Assembly (NCBI GenBank): GCA_050175615.1
Contig: JBFXIU010000134.1
Coordinates: forward strand, 1-9,093
Origin: CAYXXZ01 sp050175615
GTDB taxonomy: Bacteria > Pseudomonadota > Gammaproteobacteria > Pseudomonadales > Porticoccaceae
DNA length: 9,093 nucleotides
Direction: 5' to 3'
The notes beneath the pieces were generated by a model. The model was not told where the DNA came from. It saw nothing but the letters and a program-made list of their open reading frames with translations, and searched no databases. Below, piece after piece: positions 1 to 5,879 of the stretch; the stretch's first letter is position 1, and each line of letters starts with the position of its first letter. Both the position numbers and the translations under genes were made by a program.

Positions 1-124
1 GCCCTCGCGCTGAACGCATCGAGAAAATCGCTCTCAGCGTCCACGAGCGCGACCGCAAAGACATCACCGGCTTTTTGGCGGCAAAACGGCTGCGGATGCC
101 CCCAGCCAGTTCCCCAAATCGCCA
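1..124 (+). pseudogene. Out-of-frame upstream part of the DUF35/OB-fold gene (frame break near 72-76)
   Basis: This is the left-edge continuation of the gene at 125-436, cut by the window start. The frame beginning at position 3 reads as normal protein (PRAERIEKIALSVHERDRKD, then ITGF) up to the run of five T at 72-76. Beyond it that frame turns into poor sequence and stops. The frame of the downstream OB-fold domain is, in contrast, protein-like only from about 74 on (GGKTAADAPSQFPKSP, leading into the Met at 125), and carries a stop at 11-13. Adding one T to the run would join both halves into a single chain of about 144 visible residues. So one base appears to be missing in this homopolymer, either as a real frameshift mutation or as a sequencing or assembly error. 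The upstream part of the gene lies outside the window. Confidence in the break is good; its cause is open. Confidence 0.6.
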
Positions 125-436
125 ATGGCGCTCGACGGCACCCTGATGGCGGGCAAAGACTACATCGACGTCCGTCTCGCCGACGAAACCGCCACCGTGG
201 TGGCCTTCACCATCGACCATCTGACATTCGCCCCCGAGCCGCCTTTTCAGTACGGCCTGGTGGAATTTGAGTCCGGCGCCCGGGTGCTGATGGAATTTGT
301 CGACACTCCCGCCGCCGGGATTGCCGTCGGCGATAAAGTGACCATGAAATTCAGAATCAAGAGCATTGACCGCGAGCGCGGTTACCGCCACTACTTCTGG
401 AAGGCAGCGCCTGTCAGCAAAGCGGAGGCGCAGTAA
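125..436 (+). CDS. DUF35 C-terminal OB-fold domain protein, probable partner of the thiolase (5' end frameshifted)
   Basis: The visible 103 residues match the C-terminal OB-fold of the DUF35 family: a beta-rich stretch from about residue 20 to 95, with the family-like segments AFTIDHL (27-33), PPFQYGLVEF (39-48) and HYFWKAAP (89-96). DUF35 proteins bind or position acyl-CoA and often work as a subunit of, or domain next to, SCP2-type thiolases (as in ChsH2-Ltp2 and BbsA-BbsB) or HMG-CoA-synthase-like enzymes. The Met at 125 is unlikely to be the true start: no Shine-Dalgarno precedes it, and coding sequence continues upstream in this frame to about 74, then in another frame. The zinc-ribbon cysteines that normally precede the OB-fold are absent; the whole visible chain has no cysteine. 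The stop overlaps the thiolase start (TAATG), so the two are translationally coupled. Whether the full protein is a stand-alone subunit or the tail of a larger fused enzyme cannot be seen. Confidence 0.75.
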   Translation: MALDGTLMAGKDYIDVRLADETATVVAFTIDHLTFAPEPPFQYGLVEFESGARVLMEFVDTPAAGIAVGDKVTMKFRIKSIDRERGYRHYFWKAAPVSKAEAQ

Positions 437-1629
437 TGGCATCCGGCATTCGAGACAAAGTCGCCATTCTCGGTATGGGTTGCACCCACTTTGGCGAGCG
501 CTGGGACGCCGATAGCGAAGACCTGATGGTTGAAGCCTTCAGCGAAGCACTGGCGGATGCCGGTATTGAAAAAGAGGCTATCGAGGCCGCCTGGCTGGGT
601 TCGACATTGGACGATGTCAATGTGGGCGGCTCCGCACTGCCCCTGGCATTTGCTCTGCGCCTGCCGCGAATTGCCGTCACCCGCGTCGAAAACATGTGCG
701 CCACCGGCACGGAGGCATTGCGAGCGGCAGCCTATGCCGTCGCCTCAGGCGCTGTCGACATCGCCCTGGCCATGGGCGTTGAAAAACTCAAGGACACCGG
801 CTACGGCGGCCTGCCCCTGCGTACCAAAGGCCTCGCCAACGACCTGTGGATGCCCTACGGCTCCGCCCCCGGCAATTTTTCCCAGCTGGCGGGCGCCTAC
901 AGCGCCAAATACGGCATCGCCAAGGAAGACCTCAAGCGCGCCATGGCGCATGTGTCATGGAAAAGCCACCAGAATGGCGCCAGGAACCCCAAGGCACACC
1001 TGCAAAAAGCCGTGGACATGGATACCATTGTCAACGCCCCCATCATTGCCAACCCCCTGGGACTGTATGATTGCTGCGGCGTCAGTGACGGCGCCGCCTG
1101 CACCATTGTCACCACCCCCGAAATTGCCAAATCCCTTGGCAAAGAGAACCTGGTGACCATCAAGTCGCTACAGGTTTGCGCCAGCAACGGCTGGGAAAGT
1201 GGCGCCAATGAATGGGACGGCAGCTATGTGGTCAATACCAGGGAAGCTGCTCGCAGAGCCTATGCAGAAGCGGGCATTAACCCGGATCAGGTCAGCCTTG
1301 CTGAAGTCCACGACTGCTTCTCGATCACCGAGCTCGTGATCATGGAAGACCTGGGCTTCTCCAGGCCTGGCGGCGCTGTCAAGGATATTCTCGACGGCCA
1401 CTACGACGCCAACGGCCGACTGCCGGTGCAAACAGACGGTGGCCTCAAATGCTTCGGCCACCCGGTGGGCGCATCCGGCTTGAGAATGACCTACGAAATT
1501 TACAACCAGCTCCTCGGTCGCTGTGGTGACCGCCAGTTGTCATCCCCTGCCACGGGCTTGATCCATAACCTTGGCGGCTCCCCCAGTAACAACGTGGTGG
1601 CGGTGGGACTTCTGGGGTTACTCGGTTAG
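436..1629 (+). CDS. SCP2-type thiolase / acetyl-CoA acetyltransferase family protein
   Basis: This 397-residue protein is full length for non-condensing, SCP2-type thiolases, which cleave 3-oxoacyl-CoA with CoA or, in the Ltp2 branch, perform a retro-aldol cleavage of steroid side chains. The nucleophilic Cys88 lies in ENMCATGTEAL. The SCP2-thiolase HDCF motif is at 292-295, with Cys294 as candidate second catalytic cysteine. The GHPVGASG loop with the active-site histidine is at 341-348, preceded by Cys339. The C-terminal CxG motif of classical thiolases is replaced by HNLGG (377-381), as expected in this subfamily. The start is firm: GGAGG at 424-428 and a TAATG overlap with the DUF35 gene, whose product probably forms the complex with it. 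It likely acts in the cytoplasm as the last step of the acyl-CoA pathway encoded downstream. Thiolase versus aldolase activity cannot be decided from sequence alone. Confidence 0.85.
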   Translation: MASGIRDKVAILGMGCTHFGERWDADSEDLMVEAFSEALADAGIEKEAIEAAWLGSTLDDVNVGGSALPLAFALRLPRIAVTRVENMCATGTEALRAAAYAVASGAVDIALAMGVEKLKDTGYGGLPLRTKGLANDLWMPYGSAPGNFSQLAGAYSAKYGIAKEDLKRAMAHVSWKSHQNGARNPKAHLQKAVDMDTIVNAPIIANPLGLYDCCGVSDGAACTIVTTPEIAKSLGKENLVTIKSLQVCASNGWESGANEWDGSYVVNTREAARRAYAEAGINPDQVSLAEVHDCFSITELVIMEDLGFSRPGGAVKDILDGHYDANGRLPVQTDGGLKCFGHPVGASGLRMTYEIYNQLLGRCGDRQLSSPATGLIHNLGGSPSNNVVAVGLLGLLG

Positions 1630-1649
1630 ACTGTTCTACCATTAGCTAA

Positions 1650-1961
1650 CCGGGCGCCACGAGCCGCAGAATCCTAGAATTCAATGGATCAGATGAAATT
1701 CCGCTGAATGTTGCGGACGGCAGTAAAGCCTATCAGAGCGATCAGCTTTACTACCATTTTTACGGGCACGGATACGACACCCTGTGTTTTGTCTGCTGCC
1801 CACACCGCATCGAGACCATCACCTCGATGCGTTTGGGACTAAACCCCCATCGGCTGATACACACCTGTAGTCGTTTTGGTGAATACCAGCCATTGCCAAA
1901 GCTTATTACCGCTGCGGCAGTGAATTTGACAAAATTGGCCTACTACTTAACAGGCACTTAA
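1650..1961 (+). pseudogene. Start-less open frame between thiolase and acyl-CoA dehydrogenase; probable 3' gene remnant, family unknown
   Basis: The 347 bases between the two enzyme genes hold a frame open from just after the TAA at 1647-1649 to a TAA at 1959-1961, 103 codons. It has no ATG, GTG or TTG in its first half; the only in-frame ATG is at 1827 and has no ribosome site. The product looks protein-like rather than random: SDQLYYHFYGHGYDTLCFVC, followed by a basic segment with MRLGLNPHRLIH and a C-terminal stretch ending AYYLTGT. It contains several aromatic residues and five or so cysteines. The cadence faintly recalls the C-terminal part of GNAT-like acyltransferases, but I do not recognise the family. 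The frame stops 15 bases before the dehydrogenase start, a normal within-operon spacing, which fits the 3' end of a once-larger gene whose 5' part was lost. Its codons are more AT-rich than those of its neighbours. It could also be a chance open frame. Confidence 0.4.
1926..1953 (+). promoter_or_regulatory. Weak candidate promoter for the acyl-CoA dehydrogenase gene
   Basis: A perfect TTGACA hexamer at 1926-1931 is followed 16 bases later by TAACAG (1948-1953), which matches only three of six positions of a -10 box. It would give a leader of about 17 bases including the Shine-Dalgarno near 1965-1969 (GAGGT). The -35 match is good, the -10 poor, so this is only a possibility. Confidence 0.2.
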
Positions 1962-1976
1962 CAAGAGGTAACACTG

Positions 1977-3146
1977 ATGGATTTTTCTGTTTCTGAAGAT
2001 CATATGGCGCTTCGCGAAGGCGTGGCATCGATTATGCGCAAATTCGATGCCGAATACTGGCTGGCTCGCGATGATGACGGCAAATTTCCCTTCGAATACC
2101 ATCGCGCCATGGCCGATGCCGGATGGCTGGGTATTACCATGCCCGAAGAGTACGGCGGCTCTGGCTTGGGCGTCACCGAAGCGGCCATTATGATGCACGA
2201 AATCGCCAGCCACAGCGGCGGCGGTATGGCGGCAACCTCTGCGGTACACATTAACCTCTTCGGCCCCCACCCCATCGTGGTCAAGGGCAGCCCCGAGCAA
2301 AAGGCGCGCTGGATTCCCCGCCTGGTGTCCGGCGAAGACCAGTGCTGTTTCGGTTTTACCGAGCCCAATGCCGGTCTCAACACCACCCAGATCACCACCT
2401 TTGCCCAGAAGGTTGACGGCGGCTACATCGTCAACGGCCAGAAAGTGTGGACATCCACCGGCCAGGTGGCCAACAAAATCATGTTGCTGGCGCGCACCAC
2501 CAAAATCGAAGACTGCAAAAAGCCCACCGACGGCATCTCCATTTTCTACACCGACATGGATCGCAGCAAAATTGAAGTCACCCGCATTCCCAAAATGGGG
2601 CGCAAATGTGTCGACTCCAACTCCACCTTTATCGACGGCCTCTTTGTTCCCGATGAAGACCTGATCGGCGAAGAGGGCAAAGGTTTTTCCTACATCCTCC
2701 ACAGCCTCAACCCCGAGCGCGTGCTGATTGCCGTTGAAGCCATCGGCATCGGCCAGGATGCCCTGCGCCGCGCCACCCAGTACGCCAAGGAGCGCGAAGT
2801 GTTTGGCCGTCAAATCGGTAAAAACCAGAGCATTCAACACCCTCTGGCGGAAAACTGGATGTACCTGGAAGCCGCCTACAACATGGCCATGAAAGCGGCC
2901 TGGCTCTACGACAACGACCAGCCCTGCGGTGCGGAAGCCAATTCCGCCAAGTTCCTCGGCGCCCGCGCCGGTTACGACGCCTGCCTCCAGGCCGTGCTCA
3001 CCCACGGCGGCATGGGCTATGCGAAGGAATACCATGTCGAACGCCTGCTGCGGGAAGTCACCGTGACCCGCATTGCGCCGATTACCGAGCAGCTGATCAT
3101 GTGTTTTATCGCCGAAAAAGTTCTGGATCTGCCTAAGAGCTATTAA
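1977..3146 (+). CDS. Acyl-CoA dehydrogenase, LCAD/IVD-like catalytic base
   Basis: A 389-residue FAD enzyme of normal family length that would introduce the alpha-beta double bond into an acyl-CoA, passing electrons to ETF. The N-terminal helical domain (about 1-120) is followed by the FAD/substrate beta domain with FGFTEPNAGLNTT (125-137), where the usual AGSD is AGLN, and VWTSTG (157-162). The C-terminal helical domain carries REVFGRQI (273-280) and THGGMGYAKEYHVERLLRE (342-360), and the chain ends LPKSY. At the position of the MCAD-type catalytic Glu (the YEG motif) this protein reads RIAPITEQ, with Pro aligned to the Glu. A Glu is present instead in LNPER (Glu247), where long-chain and isovaleryl-CoA dehydrogenases carry their base. 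The start is supported by AGAGGT just upstream. Its place beside hydratase and dehydrogenase genes fits a beta-oxidation-type role; substrate unknown. Confidence 0.9.
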   Translation: MDFSVSEDHMALREGVASIMRKFDAEYWLARDDDGKFPFEYHRAMADAGWLGITMPEEYGGSGLGVTEAAIMMHEIASHSGGGMAATSAVHINLFGPHPIVVKGSPEQKARWIPRLVSGEDQCCFGFTEPNAGLNTTQITTFAQKVDGGYIVNGQKVWTSTGQVANKIMLLARTTKIEDCKKPTDGISIFYTDMDRSKIEVTRIPKMGRKCVDSNSTFIDGLFVPDEDLIGEEGKGFSYILHSLNPERVLIAVEAIGIGQDALRRATQYAKEREVFGRQIGKNQSIQHPLAENWMYLEAAYNMAMKAAWLYDNDQPCGAEANSAKFLGARAGYDACLQAVLTHGGMGYAKEYHVERLLREVTVTRIAPITEQLIMCFIAEKVLDLPKSY

Positions 3147-3184
3147 AGAACCATGTAAGGGAGACTCCGACTAATGCTGCTTTC

Positions 3185-3210
3185 GTCACTCCCGCACAGG
3201 CGGGAATGAC
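3185..3210. repeat. REP-like imperfect palindrome in the spacer after the acyl-CoA dehydrogenase gene
   Basis: Arms GTCACTCCCGC (3185-3195) and GCGGGAATGAC (3200-3210) pair with one C/A mismatch around the four-base loop ACAG. It is very like the short CATTCCCGC...GCGGGAATG palindromes scattered between genes in many gammaproteobacteria. No T-run follows directly, so it is not a typical intrinsic terminator. It may stabilise the upstream mRNA end or lower readthrough. That it is repeated elsewhere in this genome is inference. Confidence 0.6.
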
Positions 3211-3269
3211 ATTAAGCAGAGCCTCATTAATTTTTCAGTACATTATTAAATTCAAAGAGTTAGGACATT

Positions 3270-4181
3270 ATGGGTATTTTAGAAAACAAAACCGTCATTA
3301 TTACTGGAGCCGGACGCGGTGTCGGCAGGGCGATTGCCCTGGCCGCTGCAGAGGCTGGAGCCAATGTGGGCGTCAACGATCTCGGCGTTTCCCTCACTGG
3401 CGACGCCACCGCCGAATCTCCCGCCGACGAAGTGGTTGCTGAAATCAAAGCCATGGGCGGCAACGCCATTGCCCTCACCGAATCCGTCGGCGACTGGAAC
3501 GCTGCCCGCAGAATGGTGGAAGCCACCATCGACACCTTTGGCGGCCTCGACGCCATCATCAACAACGCCGGCAACCTCCGCGATGTCATCTTTCACAAAA
3601 TGATGGAAGAAGACTTCGACGCTGTGATCAATGTCCACCTCAAGGGCACCTTTAACATGAGCCGCGCGGCTGCACCCTTCTTCAAGCAGCAAAACGGTGG
3701 CGCCTATCTGCACATGACCTCCACATCCGGGCTTGTCGGTAACTTCGGCCAGGCCAACTACTGTGCGGCAAAAATGGGCATTGTCGGCATGTCAAAAGCC
3801 ATCGCCGTTGACATGCAGCGCTTTGGCGTGCGCTCCAACTGCGTGGCGCCCTTCGCCTGGACGCGCATGGTCAGCTCCATTCCCACCGACACCCCCGAGC
3901 AACAAAAGCGCGTTGAAGGTCTTAAAAAACTGGTGCCCGAGCGTCTGGCGCCTTTTGCCGTCGCCATCGTGTCCGATCAGGCCAAGCATGTCAGCGGCCA
4001 GATTTTCGGCGTCCGCAACAACGAGATCTACCTGTTCTCGCAAAACCGCCCCATTCGCACCGCCCACACTTCCGACGGATGGACGCCGGAAACCGTGATC
4101 GACCGGGTTTTCCCCATGTTCGAAAACGATTTCTATCCCCTGCACCGCTCCGGCGATGTGTTCACCTGGGATCCGGTCTAA
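3270..4181 (+). CDS. Short-chain dehydrogenase, MFE-2-type (3R)-hydroxyacyl-CoA dehydrogenase
   Basis: A 303-residue classical SDR. The NAD(P)-binding motif TGAGRGVG is at 12-19, NDLG at 36-39, NNAG at 98-101, and the active site is Asn121, Ser151, Tyr164 and Lys168 (YCAAK). The NDLG after beta-strand 2, the acidic insert that follows it (roughly 40-55) and the C-terminal extension beyond about 240 (with SDGWTPETVIDRVF) resemble the dehydrogenase unit of peroxisomal MFE-2, which oxidises (3R)-3-hydroxyacyl-CoA to 3-oxoacyl-CoA. The Asp37 after beta-strand 2 points to NAD rather than NADP. The next gene encodes the matching hydratase 2, so the two together equal the core of MFE-2 split over two genes. 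It has its own 123-base leader with the palindrome at 3185-3210 and a weak Shine-Dalgarno (TAGGA, 3261-3265). A more general 3-oxoacyl reductase role is the alternative. Confidence 0.82.
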   Translation: MGILENKTVIITGAGRGVGRAIALAAAEAGANVGVNDLGVSLTGDATAESPADEVVAEIKAMGGNAIALTESVGDWNAARRMVEATIDTFGGLDAIINNAGNLRDVIFHKMMEEDFDAVINVHLKGTFNMSRAAAPFFKQQNGGAYLHMTSTSGLVGNFGQANYCAAKMGIVGMSKAIAVDMQRFGVRSNCVAPFAWTRMVSSIPTDTPEQQKRVEGLKKLVPERLAPFAVAIVSDQAKHVSGQIFGVRNNEIYLFSQNRPIRTAHTSDGWTPETVIDRVFPMFENDFYPLHRSGDVFTWDPV

Positions 4182-4184
4182 ATC

Positions 4185-4193
4185 AGAAGGAGG
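4185..4193 (+). promoter_or_regulatory. Strong Shine-Dalgarno for the MaoC gene
   Basis: AGAAGGAGG lies six bases before the ATG at 4200 and is almost fully complementary to the 16S rRNA 3' end. It is the best ribosome site in the window and fixes the start. It sits three bases after the SDR stop, so both genes are surely on one transcript. Confidence 0.85.
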
Positions 4194-4199
4194 CGTTTT

Positions 4200-5054
4200 A
4201 TGGCAATCAACCCCGAGACACTGCTCAACTGGCGTTTTGACGAGATTCCCCACAGCTATACTCACCGGGATGTGATTCTCTATGCCCTGGGTGTGGGTCT
4301 GGGTCGCGACCCCCTCAATCGGGATGAACTGACCTACGTCTACGAAAAAGAGCTGGTTGCCCTGCCCACCTTTGCGGTGACCCTGTCAACCCTGGGACTC
4401 TGGGTGAAAAACCCGGACACCGGTATTACCTGGACCAAACTGGTGCACAGCGGCCAAAACGCCACCTTCTATAAACCCCTGCCCCCAGCGGCGTCTGTGG
4501 TAGGTCGCGCCCGTATCAGCCAGGTCTACGATCGCGGCGCCGACAAAGGTGCGGTGATCGTTGTCGAGCGCAGTATTCACGACGCCAGCAGCGACGACTG
4601 TTACTGCAAACTGGAGCAGACCCTGATGCTGCGCGCCGACGGCGGCTTTGGCGGCAATCCGCCACCCAAACCTGCGGTTACGCTGCCAGACACCCCATCG
4701 GAAAAGCTCTTCAACTTCAAAACCACGCCGGGACAGGCCATCATTTACCGCCTGTCCGGCGACTGGAATCCCCTCCATATCGATCTGGATATCGCCGCCC
4801 AGGCGGGTTTTCCCCAGCCGATTCTCCACGGCTATTGCAGTTACGGCATTGCCGGCTGGGCGCTCTGTCAGGCGACGGGCGTGGCTGTCACCCGTCTGCA
4901 TCAGCTCGAATGCCAGTTTACCGGCCCCGTGCTCCCCGGCGACGAACTCAGCTTTGAGCTCTGGCAGCAGGAGCCAAACACCTGGCTGTTTCGCGCCAGT
5001 GTCAATGACCGCATCGTCCTCAACAAGGGCATGGCGGTATTTACTGACATCTAG
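4200..5054 (+). CDS. MaoC-like / hydratase 2 enoyl-CoA hydratase, (R)-specific
   Basis: This 284-residue protein has the double hot-dog layout of eukaryotic-type hydratase 2 and bacterial ChsH/MaoC dehydratases. The N-terminal degenerate hot-dog half (about 1-145) includes PTFAVTLSTLG (56-66). The catalytic C-terminal half (about 170-284) has the hydratase 2 motif YRLSGDWNPLHIDLDIAAQA (183-202), with the family's catalytic Asp188 and His193 and with Asn190, then ILHGYCSYGIAG (208-219). It would hydrate trans-2-enoyl-CoA to (3R)-hydroxyacyl-CoA, the substrate of the SDR encoded just upstream. Spacing of 18 bases and a strong Shine-Dalgarno indicate an operon. All key residues are in place and nothing looks truncated. 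Chain-length or steroid specificity cannot be read from the sequence. Confidence 0.88.
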   Translation: MAINPETLLNWRFDEIPHSYTHRDVILYALGVGLGRDPLNRDELTYVYEKELVALPTFAVTLSTLGLWVKNPDTGITWTKLVHSGQNATFYKPLPPAASVVGRARISQVYDRGADKGAVIVVERSIHDASSDDCYCKLEQTLMLRADGGFGGNPPPKPAVTLPDTPSEKLFNFKTTPGQAIIYRLSGDWNPLHIDLDIAAQAGFPQPILHGYCSYGIAGWALCQATGVAVTRLHQLECQFTGPVLPGDELSFELWQQEPNTWLFRASVNDRIVLNKGMAVFTDI

Positions 5055-5152
5055 GCACCGTTGCGCCATAATCAGCCCCCCTGTCGCGGCAATTCGAATT
5101 TGAACCGAGTTGCCGTAGGCAGCTGTCGTTCCGACGCAGAGCATGGAAGCCA

Positions 5153-5190
5153 GGAGTGTCGCGGCACTCCGGATTGACCAGGATTGACAC
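5153..5190. repeat. Short inverted repeat plus tandem direct repeat in the spacer 5055-5251
   Basis: GGAGTG (5153-5158) and CACTCC (5165-5170) form a six-base stem over TCGCGG. It abuts two tandem copies of GGATTGAC, at 5171-5178 and 5181-5188. The stretch before it (about 5125-5150) resembles worn copies of intergenic repeats of the CGTTCC-ACGC type. No T-run follows, so a terminator is not convincing. The second direct repeat holds a TTGACA (5184-5189), but I see no good -10 box 16-18 bases after it. Possibly a degraded dispersed repeat or a regulator site. Confidence 0.3.
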
Positions 5191-5251
5191 CGTTGGGTAA
5201 CTGTTGTCGAAATAATTGATCGTATAAATCCACTTAAGAGGGGAGAAAATT

Positions 5252-5611
5252 ATGTCATGCCAAAATATCAAACACGGGGTTTTCCTAATTCTCGGCGTCG
5301 CCGCCCTGGTTCTCGCCTGGCCCCACGCCTTTGACTGGATTGCCGCAGGCGGCAATATTCTCAACCCTATCGAATTCTTTATTGACCCCATCGCCGCTGG
5401 CGGCGCCTCGGCCTTTCTCAGCATCGACCTGCTGGTCATGTGGCTGGTGTTTATGATTTGGGTGGTCTTTGATGCCGAGCGCATTGGCCTTGGCAAGAAA
5501 AAAGGCTGGGGCTTTCTGGCGCTGTCCTTTATCGGCGTTTCATTTGCCTTCCCCGTTTACCTTATCGTCCGGGAACGCTTTTTGCGCAGCAAAGCCAATT
5601 CTGCGGAGTAG
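5252..5611 (+). CDS. DUF2834 small inner-membrane protein
   Basis: A 119-residue protein with three hydrophobic segments: about 9-24, 57-73 and 88-107. The middle and last segments follow the DUF2834 pattern: FLSIDLLVMWLVFMIWVVFD (55-74) leading into a short loop with AERIGLGKKKGWG (75-87), then a third helix ending PVYLIVRERF (101-110). The basic loop suggests a cytoplasmic turn. The family has no established function. It has a clear GAGGGGAG ribosome site and its own 197-base leader, so it is probably transcribed apart from the MaoC operon, though readthrough is possible. It is followed by a hairpin and then the glp genes. It may be lipid-linked by neighbourhood only; that is inference. Confidence 0.8.
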   Translation: MSCQNIKHGVFLILGVAALVLAWPHAFDWIAAGGNILNPIEFFIDPIAAGGASAFLSIDLLVMWLVFMIWVVFDAERIGLGKKKGWGFLALSFIGVSFAFPVYLIVRERFLRSKANSAE

Positions 5612-5620
5612 CAGTCAGAT

Positions 5621-5642
5621 CTGGCGCCCGTCAGAGCGCCAG
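5621..5642 (+). terminator. GC-rich hairpin after the DUF2834 gene, possible terminator
   Basis: CTGGCGC (5621-5627) and GCGCCAG (5636-5642) form a perfect seven-base stem with loop CCGTCAGA, starting nine bases after the stop codon. Position and stem fit a terminator, but there is no T-run behind it, so intrinsic termination is uncertain; an mRNA 3'-end stabiliser is equally possible. Confidence 0.4.
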
Positions 5643-5773
5643 CAGCCACCATCATTATCCAAGCACTCAAGGCAATAATGCCGCGCCTATTTTTAGTGCA
5701 GCACATATTTATCCCATCTTTTCATATTCATGCCCGCCTTCACCTATTTCATGGCTTTGTCATAAAGTCTACG

Positions 5774-5793
5774 CAAGCTTGCCCATGTATAAT
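5774..5793 (+). promoter_or_regulatory. Candidate glpDK promoter: TATAAT box with adjacent palindrome
   Basis: A perfect -10 hexamer TATAAT lies at 5788-5793, 86 bases before the glpD start. No good -35 is seen at 16-18 bases spacing; TTGTCA at 5757-5762 is too far away. The perfect ten-base palindrome GCAAGCTTGC (5774-5783) lies between the -35 and -10 positions, where a repressor or activator could act. That arrangement, a good -10 with a poor -35, is common in activator-dependent promoters. No TTCG...CGAA repeat typical of the E. coli GlpR operator is visible in 5612-5879. Confidence 0.45.
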
Positions 5794-5879
5794 GCTCGCG
5801 ACTATTTTGCTCAAACAGGCACAGGACGTGCATTACCCTCGGTTAGTCACAGCCATTAACTACAGCAGGCTTTAAGCGA

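Noticed and set aside
71..77. Programmed -1 ribosomal frameshift at the T-run
   Set aside because: CTTTTTG is not a canonical X XXY YYZ slippery heptamer in the upstream frame and I see no strong stem-loop just downstream; a missing base is simpler.
1947..3035. Long minus-strand open frame (362 codons) opposite the acyl-CoA dehydrogenase gene
   Set aside because: Composition is the antisense shadow of a GC-biased gene; the + strand frame has clear family motifs throughout.
5184..5228. Promoter from TTGACA (5184) or TATAAA (5223) before the DUF2834 gene
   Set aside because: Neither hexamer has a partner at 16-18 bases spacing; a promoter is likely in this leader but I cannot place it.
5678..5875. 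65-codon + strand open frame just before glpD
   Set aside because: It runs across the likely promoter, its product has no recognisable pattern and codon use is unlike the neighbours; treated as chance.
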